DNA of 63,712 nucleotides from an uncultured Pelagibacteraceae bacterium (GTDB lineage Bacteria; Pseudomonadota; Alphaproteobacteria; Pelagibacterales; Pelagibacteraceae). The stretch lies in NCBI GenBank assembly GCA_902635665.1, contig CACPOX010000006.1, positions 1-63,712 on the forward strand, given 5' to 3'. Shown here in pieces: positions 54,259 through 63,274 of this stretch (position 1 is the stretch's first letter; every line of letters starts with the position of its first letter). A program made the position numbers and the translations under genes. The notes under the pieces are model-generated. The model had not been told where the DNA came from and searched no databases. It worked only from the letters and a program-made list of their open reading frames with translations.

Positions 54259-55224
54259 TTAAAGTTTTACAATTTTAGATTTTTCTAACTTTTCCTCAAA
54301 AAAATCAATAATATTTTGAATTGTCTCTTTACCCATTCTTGTCATACATTCATCGGTAAAAGCTGCAGTATGCGGACTTAAGTAAACTTTTTCATTTTTA
54401 AGAAGTGGATTATTATCATCAGGTGGTTCTTTTTTAAAAACATCAATACCAGCTCCAAAAATTAAATTTTCATTGAGTGCTTTATCAAGATCTTCTTCAT
54501 GAATAATTCCACCTCTTGCTGCATTAATAATAATGCAAGTTTTTTTCATTGTTTTTAATAAATCATAATTAATTAAATTTTCGGTTTTCTCTGTCAAAGG
54601 CATATGGAGCGAAATAACATCCATAGTTTTTACTGCTTCGGATAGATCTTCTACTTTTTTTCCTCCTAATTCTTCAATTTTATCTTTGTCTACAAATGGA
54701 TCATAAACAAATACATTCATTTCAAAACCCAGACACCTTTTAATTAAAGCTTTTCCTATTCTTCCAAAACCCATTATCAAAAAATTTTTTTTCCAAATTT
54801 CTATTGTTTTTGGTAATTTATTTCTGTCTTTAAAATTTCCATCTCTTACTGTTTTGTCAAATAAGTCTTTTCTTTTTGCAATGTTTAGTAAAATAAACAT
54901 TACATGTTCTGCAACTGTAACAGCATTAGCATTAGCCGTTATTGCTATTTTTATATCTTTTTCTTTAGCTTTTTTTAAATCGATATTGTCGTAACCAACA
55001 CCATGTCTTGAAATAATTTTTAAATTTTTTGCTTCTTCAAAGGTTTCACCAGGTAGCTTTGCAATTCTTATTGATGCACCATCGCAATCTTTTAATTTTG
55101 ATTTTAAATTTTCTACTGAAGTGTCATCAGTTACTTCAACATCAAAGTTAGGGTGGTTATTAATTAATTCCATGCCTTTTTCATGGACTTTTTGAATAAC
55201 TAATATCTTTTTTTTATTACTCAT
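54259..55224 (-). CDS. NAD-dependent D-2-hydroxyacid dehydrogenase
   Basis: Oxidoreductase of the phosphoglycerate/formate dehydrogenase family. The NAD motif is LIMGFGRIGKALIKR, the catalytic Arg lies in NAARGGIIHEEDL, the Glu in FKKEPPDDNNPL, and the His in YLSPHTAAFTDE. The length of 321 residues lacks the C-terminal ACT domain of biosynthetic SerA, so a catabolic hydroxyacid is more likely. It diverges from the TRAP operon, whose substrate it may oxidise. Confidence 0.87.
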   Translation of the reverse strand: MSNKKKILVIQKVHEKGMELINNHPNFDVEVTDDTSVENLKSKLKDCDGASIRIAKLPGETFEEAKNLKIISRHGVGYDNIDLKKAKEKDIKIAITANANAVTVAEHVMFILLNIAKRKDLFDKTVRDGNFKDRNKLPKTIEIWKKNFLIMGFGRIGKALIKRCLGFEMNVFVYDPFVDKDKIEELGGKKVEDLSEAVKTMDVISLHMPLTEKTENLINYDLLKTMKKTCIIINAARGGIIHEEDLDKALNENLIFGAGIDVFKKEPPDDNNPLLKNEKVYLSPHTAAFTDECMTRMGKETIQNIIDFFEEKLEKSKIVKL

Positions 55225-55335
55225 AATTATATATCAAATTTTTAGAGAGCATTTTTAATACGAGAATTATTCTATAAAGTAAATTAGTTTTTTGATTAAA
55301 GTTGTATTTATTAAATATTTAAAATAAATTTAGCT

Positions 55336-55932
55336 GTGAATTTGACAATTAATATTCTCCTATTTGTTTTTAATACCCTTGAGAAAATAAATACTTTTTT
55401 TTTAAGAATTGGTAGACAGTTTGCATGGATAGCAATACTTCTTATGGTGATTGTTATTCTGGTACAAGTATTTTTTAGGTACGTATTAAATAATGCATTG
55501 CCGTGGCCCGATGAGGTTGCTAGATTTTTGATGTTATGGATGACAGGATTTATTGCACCCTCTGCGTATAGATGGGGTGGATTTGTTTCTATTGATTTAT
55601 TAGAGAGATTTTTGCCTAAACTTATTTCAACTTTGTTAACTTTGTTTTTGTTAATTGTATCTCTTTTTGTTTTAGTAATAGGTTTAGAATTAGGATTTAA
55701 ACATATTAATGCTGGATGGATATTCAATTCTTCTTCGATAAAAATTCCTTTTCATTTAATTGGTGGAAAAGCTGAACCAATAAAATTAGCGTGGATGTAT
55801 ATGTCATTACCAGTTGGGATTATTTTTTTAATATCAGTGAATATAGAATTAATTTTGAGAAATATTCTTACTAATTTTACAAAGTTAGAATTACCTGAAG
55901 ATTACGACAAACAAAAGTTGGAGACACAATAA
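55336..55932 (+). CDS. dctQ: TRAP transporter small permease (DctQ type)
   Basis: Small membrane subunit of a tripartite ATP-independent periplasmic transporter. Four helices are visible at about residues 28-50, 60-78, 95-117 and 150-172, with the family stretch VFFRYVLNNALPWPDEVARF. The length is 198 residues. It starts at GTG 55336, as no ATG precedes the hydrophobic part. It shares its last base with the ATG of dctM, so both are translated together. Confidence 0.9.
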   Translation: MNLTINILLFVFNTLEKINTFFLRIGRQFAWIAILLMVIVILVQVFFRYVLNNALPWPDEVARFLMLWMTGFIAPSAYRWGGFVSIDLLERFLPKLISTLLTLFLLIVSLFVLVIGLELGFKHINAGWIFNSSSIKIPFHLIGGKAEPIKLAWMYMSLPVGIIFLISVNIELILRNILTNFTKLELPEDYDKQKLETQ

Positions 55933-57221
55933 TGTTGGTTTGGTTTCTTCCTTTGTTTTTATTATTTTTATTAATTGGTTTGCCTGTATTTTTTGGATTG
56001 TTAGCAGCACCAGGGATTTTACTTTGGTTAAACGATCAAGCTAGAGATGGCGCTATGCTTTATAGAAATATTTATAATGGAATAGATAGCTTTCCTTTGA
56101 TGGCGATACCATTTTTTATGTTAGCAGGAGAGTTAATGAATAGGGGAGGAATAACCCATCGACTAGTTGAATTTAGTCAGGCTATGATGGGTCACTTAAA
56201 AGGTGGACTAGCTCATGTCAATGTACTGACTTCGATGTTATTTGCAGGTTTATCTGGTTCAGCTGTAGCGGATACATCGGCAATTGGATCGATGCTTATT
56301 CCTGCAATGGAAAAGCAAGGGTATACAAAAAAATTTGCAGCAGCTATCACTGCTGCTAGTTCTGTAATTGGACCAATTATTCCTCCATCAGGCATAATGA
56401 TTATTTATGCTTATGTGATGGGCGAGAGTGTAGCTGCATTATTTTTAGCCGGAATAGTACCTGGTATTTTAGTTGGGGTAAGCTTGATGATCACAATAAA
56501 ATTTATGGCCAAGAGATATAATTTTCCAGCAGTAACCGAAAAAACAACTTGGAGCCAAAGAGGCAAAGCGTCTCTTAAAGCTTTTTTTCCTTTGATGACA
56601 CCAGTAATAATTTTAGGGGGTATTCTTGGTGGAATTTTTACCCCAACAGAAGCATCAGCTGTAGCAGCTGCTTATGCAATGTTTATTGGTTTATTTGTTT
56701 TAAAATCATTAAAATGGAAAGACGTTCCTAAAGTGATGACAAAAGCAGCGATGGTATCTTCAGTGGTGCTTCTTTTAGTTGGTGCTGCAATGGCTTTTAA
56801 AACTGTAGTGAGCTTATCTCATGCACCAGAGCATCTTGCTGCATTTGTTTTAGGTTTAACTGATAACCCATATGTTTTATTATTTCTTATAAATATTTTA
56901 CTATTTGTAGTTGGAATGTTTTTAGATGCAGGTCCAGCGATAATTATATTGGGACCAATTCTTGGACCAGTTTTTGTTGAGCTAGGTGTTCATCCTGTGC
57001 ATTTTGCAATTATTATGTCTGTTAATTTAACCGTTGGTTTAGCAACTCCACCAATGGGTCTTGTGTTATTTGTTGCATCTTCAGTATCTGGGGAAAGAGT
57101 AGAAACAATAGCAAAAGCTATATTGCCATTTTTAGCAGTAGAAGCTATAGTTATATTTTTAATAACATATTTTCCATCAATCTCGATGACGATTCCTTTG
57201 CTTACTGGATTCGCAAAATAA
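55932..57221 (+). CDS. dctM: TRAP transporter large permease (DctM type)
   Basis: Large membrane subunit that carries substrate with a sodium gradient. It shows ALPLMAIPFFMLAGELMNRG-like sequence (SFPLMAIPFFMLAGELMNRG), SGSAVADTSAIGSMLIPAM, IGPIIPPSGIMIIYAY and GLATPPMGLVLFVASSVSG, all family landmarks. The length of 429 residues is normal. A 91-base gap separates it from the binding-protein gene. Confidence 0.94.
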   Translation: MLVWFLPLFLLFLLIGLPVFFGLLAAPGILLWLNDQARDGAMLYRNIYNGIDSFPLMAIPFFMLAGELMNRGGITHRLVEFSQAMMGHLKGGLAHVNVLTSMLFAGLSGSAVADTSAIGSMLIPAMEKQGYTKKFAAAITAASSVIGPIIPPSGIMIIYAYVMGESVAALFLAGIVPGILVGVSLMITIKFMAKRYNFPAVTEKTTWSQRGKASLKAFFPLMTPVIILGGILGGIFTPTEASAVAAAYAMFIGLFVLKSLKWKDVPKVMTKAAMVSSVVLLLVGAAMAFKTVVSLSHAPEHLAAFVLGLTDNPYVLLFLINILLFVVGMFLDAGPAIIILGPILGPVFVELGVHPVHFAIIMSVNLTVGLATPPMGLVLFVASSVSGERVETIAKAILPFLAVEAIVIFLITYFPSISMTIPLLTGFAK

Positions 57222-57297
57222 ATTTAAATATTTTTTCTACTAGTCGATAGACTCTCGAATTCAATTTAAGTATAATTTTCATACATAAATATTTAAT

Positions 57298-57305
57298 GAG
57301 AGGGA
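57298..57305 (+). promoter_or_regulatory. Strong ribosome binding site of the TRAP binding-protein gene
   Basis: GAGAGGGA lies 7 bases before the ATG at 57313. It equals the octamer in front of the ABC binding-protein gene on the other strand. Confidence 0.6.
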
Positions 57306-57312
57306 AATAATT

Positions 57313-58365
57313 ATGAGTAAATTAATAAAATCATTTTTTTCATTATTATTCTTAATTAGTTTTACTGCATCTGTTTCAGCTGCAGATTATAACTTAAGAA
57401 TGACAATGAACTCTAATGATCAAGATGAAGATTATGATGGTGCTGTAGTATTTAAAAACTACGTAGAAGCAGCTTCAAATGGAAAAATAGCTGTAGAGTT
57501 ATTTGTAGGTACTCAGCTTTGTTCAAAGGGTGCTGAATGTTTACAGGGTGTATCTGATGGAAGTATAGATATTTACATATCTACTTCTGGAGGTGCCGCA
57601 GGTGTATTCCCATATGTTCAAGTTTTAGATTTACCTTATCTAATGGCTGATGACAGAATTGCTGAAGATGTAATGCAAGGTGATTTTGTAAGAACAATGA
57701 GAAAAATGGCTCTAAAAGATTCTAATGACTCAATCAGATTGATGACAATTGGAAATACTGGTGGATGGAGAAATTTTGCCAATACAAAAAGAAGAGTTGC
57801 AAACCCATCTGACATGAAAGGTTTAAAAATCAGAACAGTTGTAGCTGATTTACCTCAGGAACTTGTAAGAGCTTTAGGTGCATCTCCAACTCCTATTCCA
57901 TGGCCTGAATTATTTACATCATTTCAAACTGGTGTAGTTGAAGGATCTAAAAATGGAATAACTGACATTATGAACATGAAGTTTCCTGATGCAGGTCTAA
58001 AATATGTTACTTTAGATGGTCATGCATACATGGGAGCATTATGGTGGATGAATAATGCAAAATATCAATCAATGTCTACAGATCTTAAAAAAGTTGTGAC
58101 TGATGGTTTTTATGCTTTGCAACAAGCAACTTTTGCTTCTCCTAAGAGAAAATCAATCAAAGCTTATGAGGACTTTGTAGCAGGTGGTGGAGATTTATAT
58201 GTTCCTACGCCTGATCAAAAAGCTAGTTTTAAAAAAGAAGCTAGCCCAGTGTATGATTGGTTTAAAGCTAATGTTAAAGGTGGAAAAGAAATTTTCAATG
58301 CTTTAACTAAAGCAGTAGCGAGTGCAGAGAAAAGAGCATCGAGCGCATACAAAAAAGATTTATAA
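57313..58365 (+). CDS. dctP: TRAP transporter substrate-binding protein (DctP type)
   Basis: Periplasmic solute receptor of the TRAP system. A signal peptide covers residues 1-23 (ending ASVSAAD). The mature protein shows FVGTQLCSKGAECLQGVSDG with two cysteines, DLPYLMADD, MKGLKIRTV containing the conserved Arg that normally clamps a carboxylate, and IPWPELFTSFQTGVVEGSKN. The length is 350 residues. The ligand is likely an organic or sugar acid but is not identifiable from sequence. The gap and strong leader before it suggest higher expression than the permeases. Confidence 0.93.
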   Translation: MSKLIKSFFSLLFLISFTASVSAADYNLRMTMNSNDQDEDYDGAVVFKNYVEAASNGKIAVELFVGTQLCSKGAECLQGVSDGSIDIYISTSGGAAGVFPYVQVLDLPYLMADDRIAEDVMQGDFVRTMRKMALKDSNDSIRLMTIGNTGGWRNFANTKRRVANPSDMKGLKIRTVVADLPQELVRALGASPTPIPWPELFTSFQTGVVEGSKNGITDIMNMKFPDAGLKYVTLDGHAYMGALWWMNNAKYQSMSTDLKKVVTDGFYALQQATFASPKRKSIKAYEDFVAGGGDLYVPTPDQKASFKKEASPVYDWFKANVKGGKEIFNALTKAVASAEKRASSAYKKDL

Positions 58366-58377
58366 TTTCAAATTAAT

Positions 58378-58409
58378 ATAATGGGGCGGATTTTAGTTCG
58401 CCTCATTAT
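58378..58409. terminator. Hairpin between the convergent dctP and Sel1 genes
   Basis: ATAATGGGGCG pairs with CGCCTCATTAT (11 base pairs, one G-T) around a 10-base loop. It is the most GC-rich hairpin nearby and overlaps the last bases of the Sel1 gene. It has no clear T-run, so it may be a bidirectional terminator or a message-stabilising hairpin. Confidence 0.5.
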
Positions 58410-58876
58410 CTAAAAGGATATATCCAAGATTTATAATCTTTTATGAGAATATGAGCTTTTTCAATTTGTTCAGGAGTCATTTTTTTAATAACTTCTTCCT
58501 GAGAAATTGCAGCATCAGGATCTCCACCAATAGCAGACAAACCATACCACATATAAGCTCTAACAAGATCGGGAGCAGGAAGTCCTCTACCAATTTCGTA
58601 ATACCATCCAACACCAGATTGAGCACCAGGATGACCTTTCATAGAAGATCTAAGATACCATTCAAATGCTCTAACATCATCTCTCTCGACACCAAGACCC
58701 ATAGCGTACATAATCCCAATAAGTTCTTCAGCGTCAGCATTACCAGATCTAGCTGCTGGCATAAGTTCTTCCATAGCTTCTTTAAATTTTCCTTGCTCCA
58801 TCAAGTCTCGAGCATTTTCTATTTCTGCAAAAACTATGCATGGAAGAAACAAAAGTATAAAAAGATATTTAATCAT
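58406..58876 (-). CDS. Secreted Sel1-like repeat protein
   Basis: A signal peptide (residues 1-17, MIKYLFILLFLPCIVFA) is followed by about three Sel1/TPR-like helical repeats: AMEELMPAARSGNADAEELI, GVERDDVRAFEWYLRSSMKG and PDLVRAYMWYGLSAIGG. The length is 156 residues. Such proteins usually mediate protein contacts in the periplasm; no partner is evident. Its start codon sits directly beside the divergent peroxidase gene. Confidence 0.87.
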   Translation of the reverse strand: MIKYLFILLFLPCIVFAEIENARDLMEQGKFKEAMEELMPAARSGNADAEELIGIMYAMGLGVERDDVRAFEWYLRSSMKGHPGAQSGVGWYYEIGRGLPAPDLVRAYMWYGLSAIGGDPDAAISQEEVIKKMTPEQIEKAHILIKDYKSWIYPFR

Positions 58877-60214
58877 TTAAAAATAATAATATTTATAATT
58901 CCATTTTTAATTTCAGCAAATAAAACTTACGCAACAGAATTACCAAAACCATTAAAGAACGAAGATTTTCATAAAGTTGATATAGAAAAAGTTAAAATTG
59001 GAAGACTTTTATTTCATGACAAAATTTTATCTGCAAACCGAAATATAGCCTGCGCAACATGTCATAGTCATAATCTAGGTGGTTCAGATGGACTTTCATT
59101 GGGCATTGGTGAAGGAGGTCAAGGAATAGGATTAGAGAGAACTGCAGGCAAGGGTGATGATAAAATAAAAAAACGAATTCCAAGAAATGCTTTAGCTTTA
59201 TGGAATTTAGGATTTAAAGAAATCACCACTTTGTTACACGATGGAAGAGTAACTAAATCAAATATATTTGGTAACGGTTTTAATACACCTGCTCAAGAAG
59301 CCCTTCCTAAAGGGCTTGATAATATAGTAGCTGTTCAAGCTTTGTTTCCAATGACTAGACAGTTTGAGATGGCAGGAAATCCAGGTGAAAATGAAATCAT
59401 AGGTTTGGTCTCAAAAGTTGGAAAAGATAGTATGAGAATTGATAGAGTTTGGCCTGTAATTACTCACAGGATTAGAGGAATTCCAGAATATGTCGAGTTA
59501 TTTAAAAATGCTTTTGATGATGTTAACAGCCCCTTAGATATTAACATTACACATATTGTTAATTCGATTGCTGCATTTGAAATTCATGAATGGACATCTT
59601 TTGACTCTCCCTTTGATGAATATTTAAATGGAGATAAACAAGCTTTAACAATAGAGCAAATAAAAGGAATGAATTTATTTTATGGAAAAGCAAACTGTAG
59701 TTCTTGTCATTCAGGATCTTTGTTGTCAGATCAAAAATTTCACTCAATAGGAATTCCTCAGTTTGGACCTGGGAGGACACGACCATTTGATCCTTATGCT
59801 CGTGACGTTGGACGAATGGTTGAAACTGACAACATAAATGATATGTATAAATTTAAAACGCCAGCATTAAGAAACGTTTCTTTAACAGCCCCCTACGGTC
59901 ATAATGGTGCATATCCAACTTTAAAATCAATAATTAAACATCATTTAAATCCGATAAAAATGAATAAGAATTGGAAACCTGAATATGCAAATTTACCTAA
60001 GGCACCTTGGTTAGAAGAAATTGATTTTGTAACTTTTTCAGACAAAAGAGAACAAGATAGAATACTATCAAGCATTGATATACAGCCAGTAGAATTGAAT
60101 GATAAAGAAATTGATCAACTTGTTTCTTTTCTAGAATCTTTGACTGGCATAAGTGGAAATCAGAGACCACTAGGTAAACCAGACAAAGTGCCAAGCGGGC
60201 TAAGTATTGATTAA
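58793..60214 (+). CDS. Di-heme cytochrome c peroxidase/MauG family protein
   Basis: Exported c-type cytochrome likely to reduce peroxide or oxidise a substrate. The two heme sites are ACATCHSHN near the N-terminus and NCSSCHSGS in the second domain; TPALRNVSLTAPYGHNGAYP is a family landmark. A signal peptide is visible around LKIIIFIIPFLISANKTYA (58877 onward). No ATG, GTG or TTG lies at a suitable place; the nearest in-frame canonical start is TTG 58793, inside the divergent Sel1 gene. The true start may be a rare codon near 58865-58889 or lost by a frameshift. The C-terminal region is complete. Confidence 0.85.
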   Translation: MLHQVSSIFYFCKNYAWKKQKYKKIFNHLKIIIFIIPFLISANKTYATELPKPLKNEDFHKVDIEKVKIGRLLFHDKILSANRNIACATCHSHNLGGSDGLSLGIGEGGQGIGLERTAGKGDDKIKKRIPRNALALWNLGFKEITTLLHDGRVTKSNIFGNGFNTPAQEALPKGLDNIVAVQALFPMTRQFEMAGNPGENEIIGLVSKVGKDSMRIDRVWPVITHRIRGIPEYVELFKNAFDDVNSPLDINITHIVNSIAAFEIHEWTSFDSPFDEYLNGDKQALTIEQIKGMNLFYGKANCSSCHSGSLLSDQKFHSIGIPQFGPGRTRPFDPYARDVGRMVETDNINDMYKFKTPALRNVSLTAPYGHNGAYPTLKSIIKHHLNPIKMNKNWKPEYANLPKAPWLEEIDFVTFSDKREQDRILSSIDIQPVELNDKEIDQLVSFLESLTGISGNQRPLGKPDKVPSGLSID

Positions 60215-60244
60215 GTTTTTAAATTAAACTGATACAAACAGAAT

Positions 60245-61327
60245 ATGAAAAAAATAAAATATGGAATTATTGGAGCAGGGACTATGGCTCGTGAACATAT
60301 TTTAAATATATCTTTAATTGATAATGCTGAAGTAGTTGCACTTGCTGACCCTCATGAAGATTCATTAAACCAGTGTAAAGAAATTCTAAAAACAAAAGTT
60401 TCTTGTTTTAAAAATTATTTAGAAATGATTGAAAAAAATATTGTTGATGTATACTTAATTTCATCCCCTAACTTTACTCATATAGAAATCTTAAAAGATG
60501 TAATCAAAACTAAAAAACATATATTAGTAGAAAAACCATTATGTACTAATACAAAAGATTGTTTAGAAATAAAAAAACTCACAAAAAATTATCCTTCAGT
60601 ATTTTGGACCGCGATGGAGTACAGATATATGCCGCCAGTATCAAAGTTTATTAATGAAATTCATAATAACAAAATTGGTAGTTTAAAAACTTTAACTATA
60701 AGGGAACACAGATTTCCTTTTTTAAAAAAAGTAAATGATTGGAATCGTTTTGAAGAATATACCGGTGGTACACTTGTTGAAAAATGCTGCCATTTCTTTG
60801 ATTTAATGAGATTGATTATTAGAAGTAAGCCACTCAGTGTTTATGCAAGTGGCGGTCAAGACGTCAATCATTTAAATGAATTGTATAATGGCAAAAAACC
60901 AGACATAATTGATAATGCTTATGTAATTGTTAATTTTGTAAATGGAGCAAGAAGTTTACTTGAGCTTTGTATGTTTGCAGAAAATTCTGACATGCAAGAA
61001 GAGCTTGTAGCTACAGGAAATAAAGGAAAAATTGAAACTTCGGTTCCATCTAATGATTCAGGTAAAACCTCATCAAGTATAAGGATTGGAATGAGAGATG
61101 GTAAAACACACATCGAAAATATTGACGTAGATAAAAAAATTCTTGAGGCCGGACACCATCATGGATCTACTTACTACGAACACTTAGCTTTTTTGAAAGC
61201 TATTGAAAACAATTCAGATCCAGAGGTTTCATTAGAAGATGGTTTAATTGCTGTTGCTGTTGGAGAGGCTGCAGAACAATCAATAAAACAAGGTCGATTA
61301 ATAAATCTAGAAGAAATAATTAGTTAA
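60245..61327 (+). CDS. Gfo/Idh/MocA-family oxidoreductase
   Basis: NAD(P)-dependent dehydrogenase for a sugar or related polyol. The Rossmann motif is GIIGAGTMAREHIL, the signature lysine lies in ILVEKPLCTN, and the catalytic segment GGTLVEKCCHFFDLMRL holds a His in the usual place. The C-terminal half includes HHHGSTYYEHLAFLKAI. The length is 360 residues. It overlaps the convergent hydroxyacid dehydrogenase gene by 8 bases. The substrate is unknown. Confidence 0.88.
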   Translation: MKKIKYGIIGAGTMAREHILNISLIDNAEVVALADPHEDSLNQCKEILKTKVSCFKNYLEMIEKNIVDVYLISSPNFTHIEILKDVIKTKKHILVEKPLCTNTKDCLEIKKLTKNYPSVFWTAMEYRYMPPVSKFINEIHNNKIGSLKTLTIREHRFPFLKKVNDWNRFEEYTGGTLVEKCCHFFDLMRLIIRSKPLSVYASGGQDVNHLNELYNGKKPDIIDNAYVIVNFVNGARSLLELCMFAENSDMQEELVATGNKGKIETSVPSNDSGKTSSSIRIGMRDGKTHIENIDVDKKILEAGHHHGSTYYEHLAFLKAIENNSDPEVSLEDGLIAVAVGEAAEQSIKQGRLINLEEIIS

Positions 61328-62243
61328 AAAAATCTGTAATTTTTTTAACTATAAAGTCACTTACTCTAATGTTTGATTCTACCGTTACACCAGAAATATG
61401 AGGTGTTAATATACAATTCATACCTTGTTTTATTTTGTTATAAAATTCACTCTCTATTGGTTCGTTTTCAAACACGTCTAGAGCAAAGCCAGAAATAATA
61501 TTTTTATGGTAAGCTTCAATTAAATCACTCTCATTTATGATGCCTCCTCTAGAGGTATTTATTATAATAGGTTTATTTTTCATTTGAGAAAATGACGATT
61601 TATTTATCATATTTTCTGTTTCATCTGTTAAAGGTAGGTGTATGGAAATGATATCTGATTTTTCATATATCTCATTTAAACTTGATAATTTAGCATCAAT
61701 TTTTTTATCATTTAATTCCTTAACATAAGGATCGTAGGCTAAAATCTTTAAACCGTTTTTTGAAGAATACTCAGCAACTTTTTTTCCAATTGTCCCAAAT
61801 CCAATTATTCCTAAATTCTTTTCTTTTATCTCTGTCGACTTAATTGTTGTTCTTGGCCATTCACCTTTAATAGTTCCACTATGAAACATTGGGATTTTTT
61901 TTATAAGAGACATTGATGAAGAGACAACATATTCAGCAACAGAGTCTGCATTCATTCCTGTAGCTGGTTGAACATGAATGTTTTTATTTTTGCAATATTC
62001 TATATCAATATTGTCTAAACCAACACCCAACCTTCCAATAAATTTTAATTTTAATGCATTTTTTAAAATGTCTGAATTTACCTGAGTTTTATTTCTTACA
62101 ATTAGACCATCATAATCTTTAATTATTTTTATTAGTTCTTTTCCATGTTTACATAATTTTTCATCGTACTTAACATCAAATTTTTTATTTAAATTTTCTA
62201 AACTATTTTGGTTGATGAATTCTGTAATTAAAATTTTGGTCAT
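61320..62243 (-). CDS. NAD-dependent D-2-hydroxyacid dehydrogenase
   Basis: Second member of the phosphoglycerate dehydrogenase family in the window. It shows the NAD motif LGIIGFGTIGKKVAEY, the catalytic Arg in NTSRGGIINESDL, Glu in DVFENEPIESEF and His in LTPHISGVTVES. The length of 307 residues means it lacks regulatory domains. It clearly differs from the copy at 54259. It is 16 bases after a PhyH gene on the same strand, suggesting a joint pathway of unknown substrate. Confidence 0.87.
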   Translation of the reverse strand: MTKILITEFINQNSLENLNKKFDVKYDEKLCKHGKELIKIIKDYDGLIVRNKTQVNSDILKNALKLKFIGRLGVGLDNIDIEYCKNKNIHVQPATGMNADSVAEYVVSSSMSLIKKIPMFHSGTIKGEWPRTTIKSTEIKEKNLGIIGFGTIGKKVAEYSSKNGLKILAYDPYVKELNDKKIDAKLSSLNEIYEKSDIISIHLPLTDETENMINKSSFSQMKNKPIIINTSRGGIINESDLIEAYHKNIISGFALDVFENEPIESEFYNKIKQGMNCILTPHISGVTVESNIRVSDFIVKKITDFFN

Positions 62244-62259
62244 TAATTTTTTACAAATA

Positions 62260-63246
62260 TTAAACTAAATTAGACAAGTCTCTTTTATTATTCTTATACG
62301 TTGGTAGTGGATATTTAAAGGCATATTTTCTTGGTATACATTTTTCTTTTGCTTTTTCCCATAGAGATAACCATTGTTTAAAGTTTTGAACTTTTAGATT
62401 TTTTTTATTTTTACTTCTTACATAAAAATTTGGAAGTGGTTCTCTACCTGATGGTTGTCCAGCAACATTATATCTAAGATCAGCACTTATCCTAAAATCA
62501 TTTGATCTGTTTGGTAATGAGCAATGTATAGAATGTTTGTGCAATAAAATCACATCTCCAACATTTGCTTCTAAATAAATATGCTCCATGTCATCAAGTA
62601 ATTTACTATTTTTTAATTCTACTTGTCCTCTGTATCCTGATACATGATTTAATAGTCCCATTTTATTTATTTTTTTTACTGTAATCATGCATCCATTTTT
62701 CTTAGTAGTTTTAGTAAAAGGGATCCATACAGTAACCATGTCAGTTAATTTTTGTCCTCTTGAATTTAAAACAGCAGCATCTTGATGCCATGGTGTTCTA
62801 CCGCTTAAACCATCATGAATTGATCCCTCTGGTAATTTTTTTTCAGGTTGTTTAATTCTAGTATTTTGAACAGGGTTAGACATTATTTCTTTACCCAAAA
62901 TTTTTTCTACAACATCCAAAATTTTTTTATTAGTAATTAAATTCCATAATGATTGAGTAGCAAAATAATCGCTATCTTTTTTTACGTGGTCTCTTGGTAA
63001 TCGAGTATTAAAATACTGATCCAAATCATAAATATTAAGCTTTGAAATATAAGAGTATTTTTTTTTAAAATCGAAATTAAGAACTTTTTTAACCTCTTTT
63101 TTTTTAGCATATTTTTGGATGAGACAATCCATGACAAATTCCATATCATTTAGAATTGGTTTTAAGTCCCTTCTAAAGTTGAGTACATTTTTAACAATCA
63201 AGTACCCATTCTCATATAATTTTTTTTGAAGACTATTTGTCATCAT
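62260..63246 (-). CDS. Phytanoyl-CoA dioxygenase (PhyH) family protein
   Basis: Probable Fe(II)/2-oxoglutarate-dependent oxygenase. The iron-binding HxD is in GRTPWHQDAAVLN, the distal His in LLHKHSIHCSLPNR, and the Arg for 2-oxoglutarate in DFRISADLRYN. The length is 328 residues. The N-terminus LYENGYLIVKNVLN is the usual PhyH start. Substrates of this family range widely, so the function is open. It is distinct from the copy at 46798. Confidence 0.87.
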   Translation of the reverse strand: MMTNSLQKKLYENGYLIVKNVLNFRRDLKPILNDMEFVMDCLIQKYAKKKEVKKVLNFDFKKKYSYISKLNIYDLDQYFNTRLPRDHVKKDSDYFATQSLWNLITNKKILDVVEKILGKEIMSNPVQNTRIKQPEKKLPEGSIHDGLSGRTPWHQDAAVLNSRGQKLTDMVTVWIPFTKTTKKNGCMITVKKINKMGLLNHVSGYRGQVELKNSKLLDDMEHIYLEANVGDVILLHKHSIHCSLPNRSNDFRISADLRYNVAGQPSGREPLPNFYVRSKNKKNLKVQNFKQWLSLWEKAKEKCIPRKYAFKYPLPTYKNNKRDLSNLV

Positions 63247-63274
63247 TAAAATTTATTTTATCATTTAAACAATT

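Noticed and set aside
55311-55727. 138-residue reading frame antisense to dctQ
   Set aside because: It covers the dctQ membrane helices in reverse and has no independent support.
58451-58792. Peroxidase reading frame starting at ATG 58451
   Set aside because: The first 114 residues are the reverse reading of the Sel1 gene, and the signal peptide lies far downstream.
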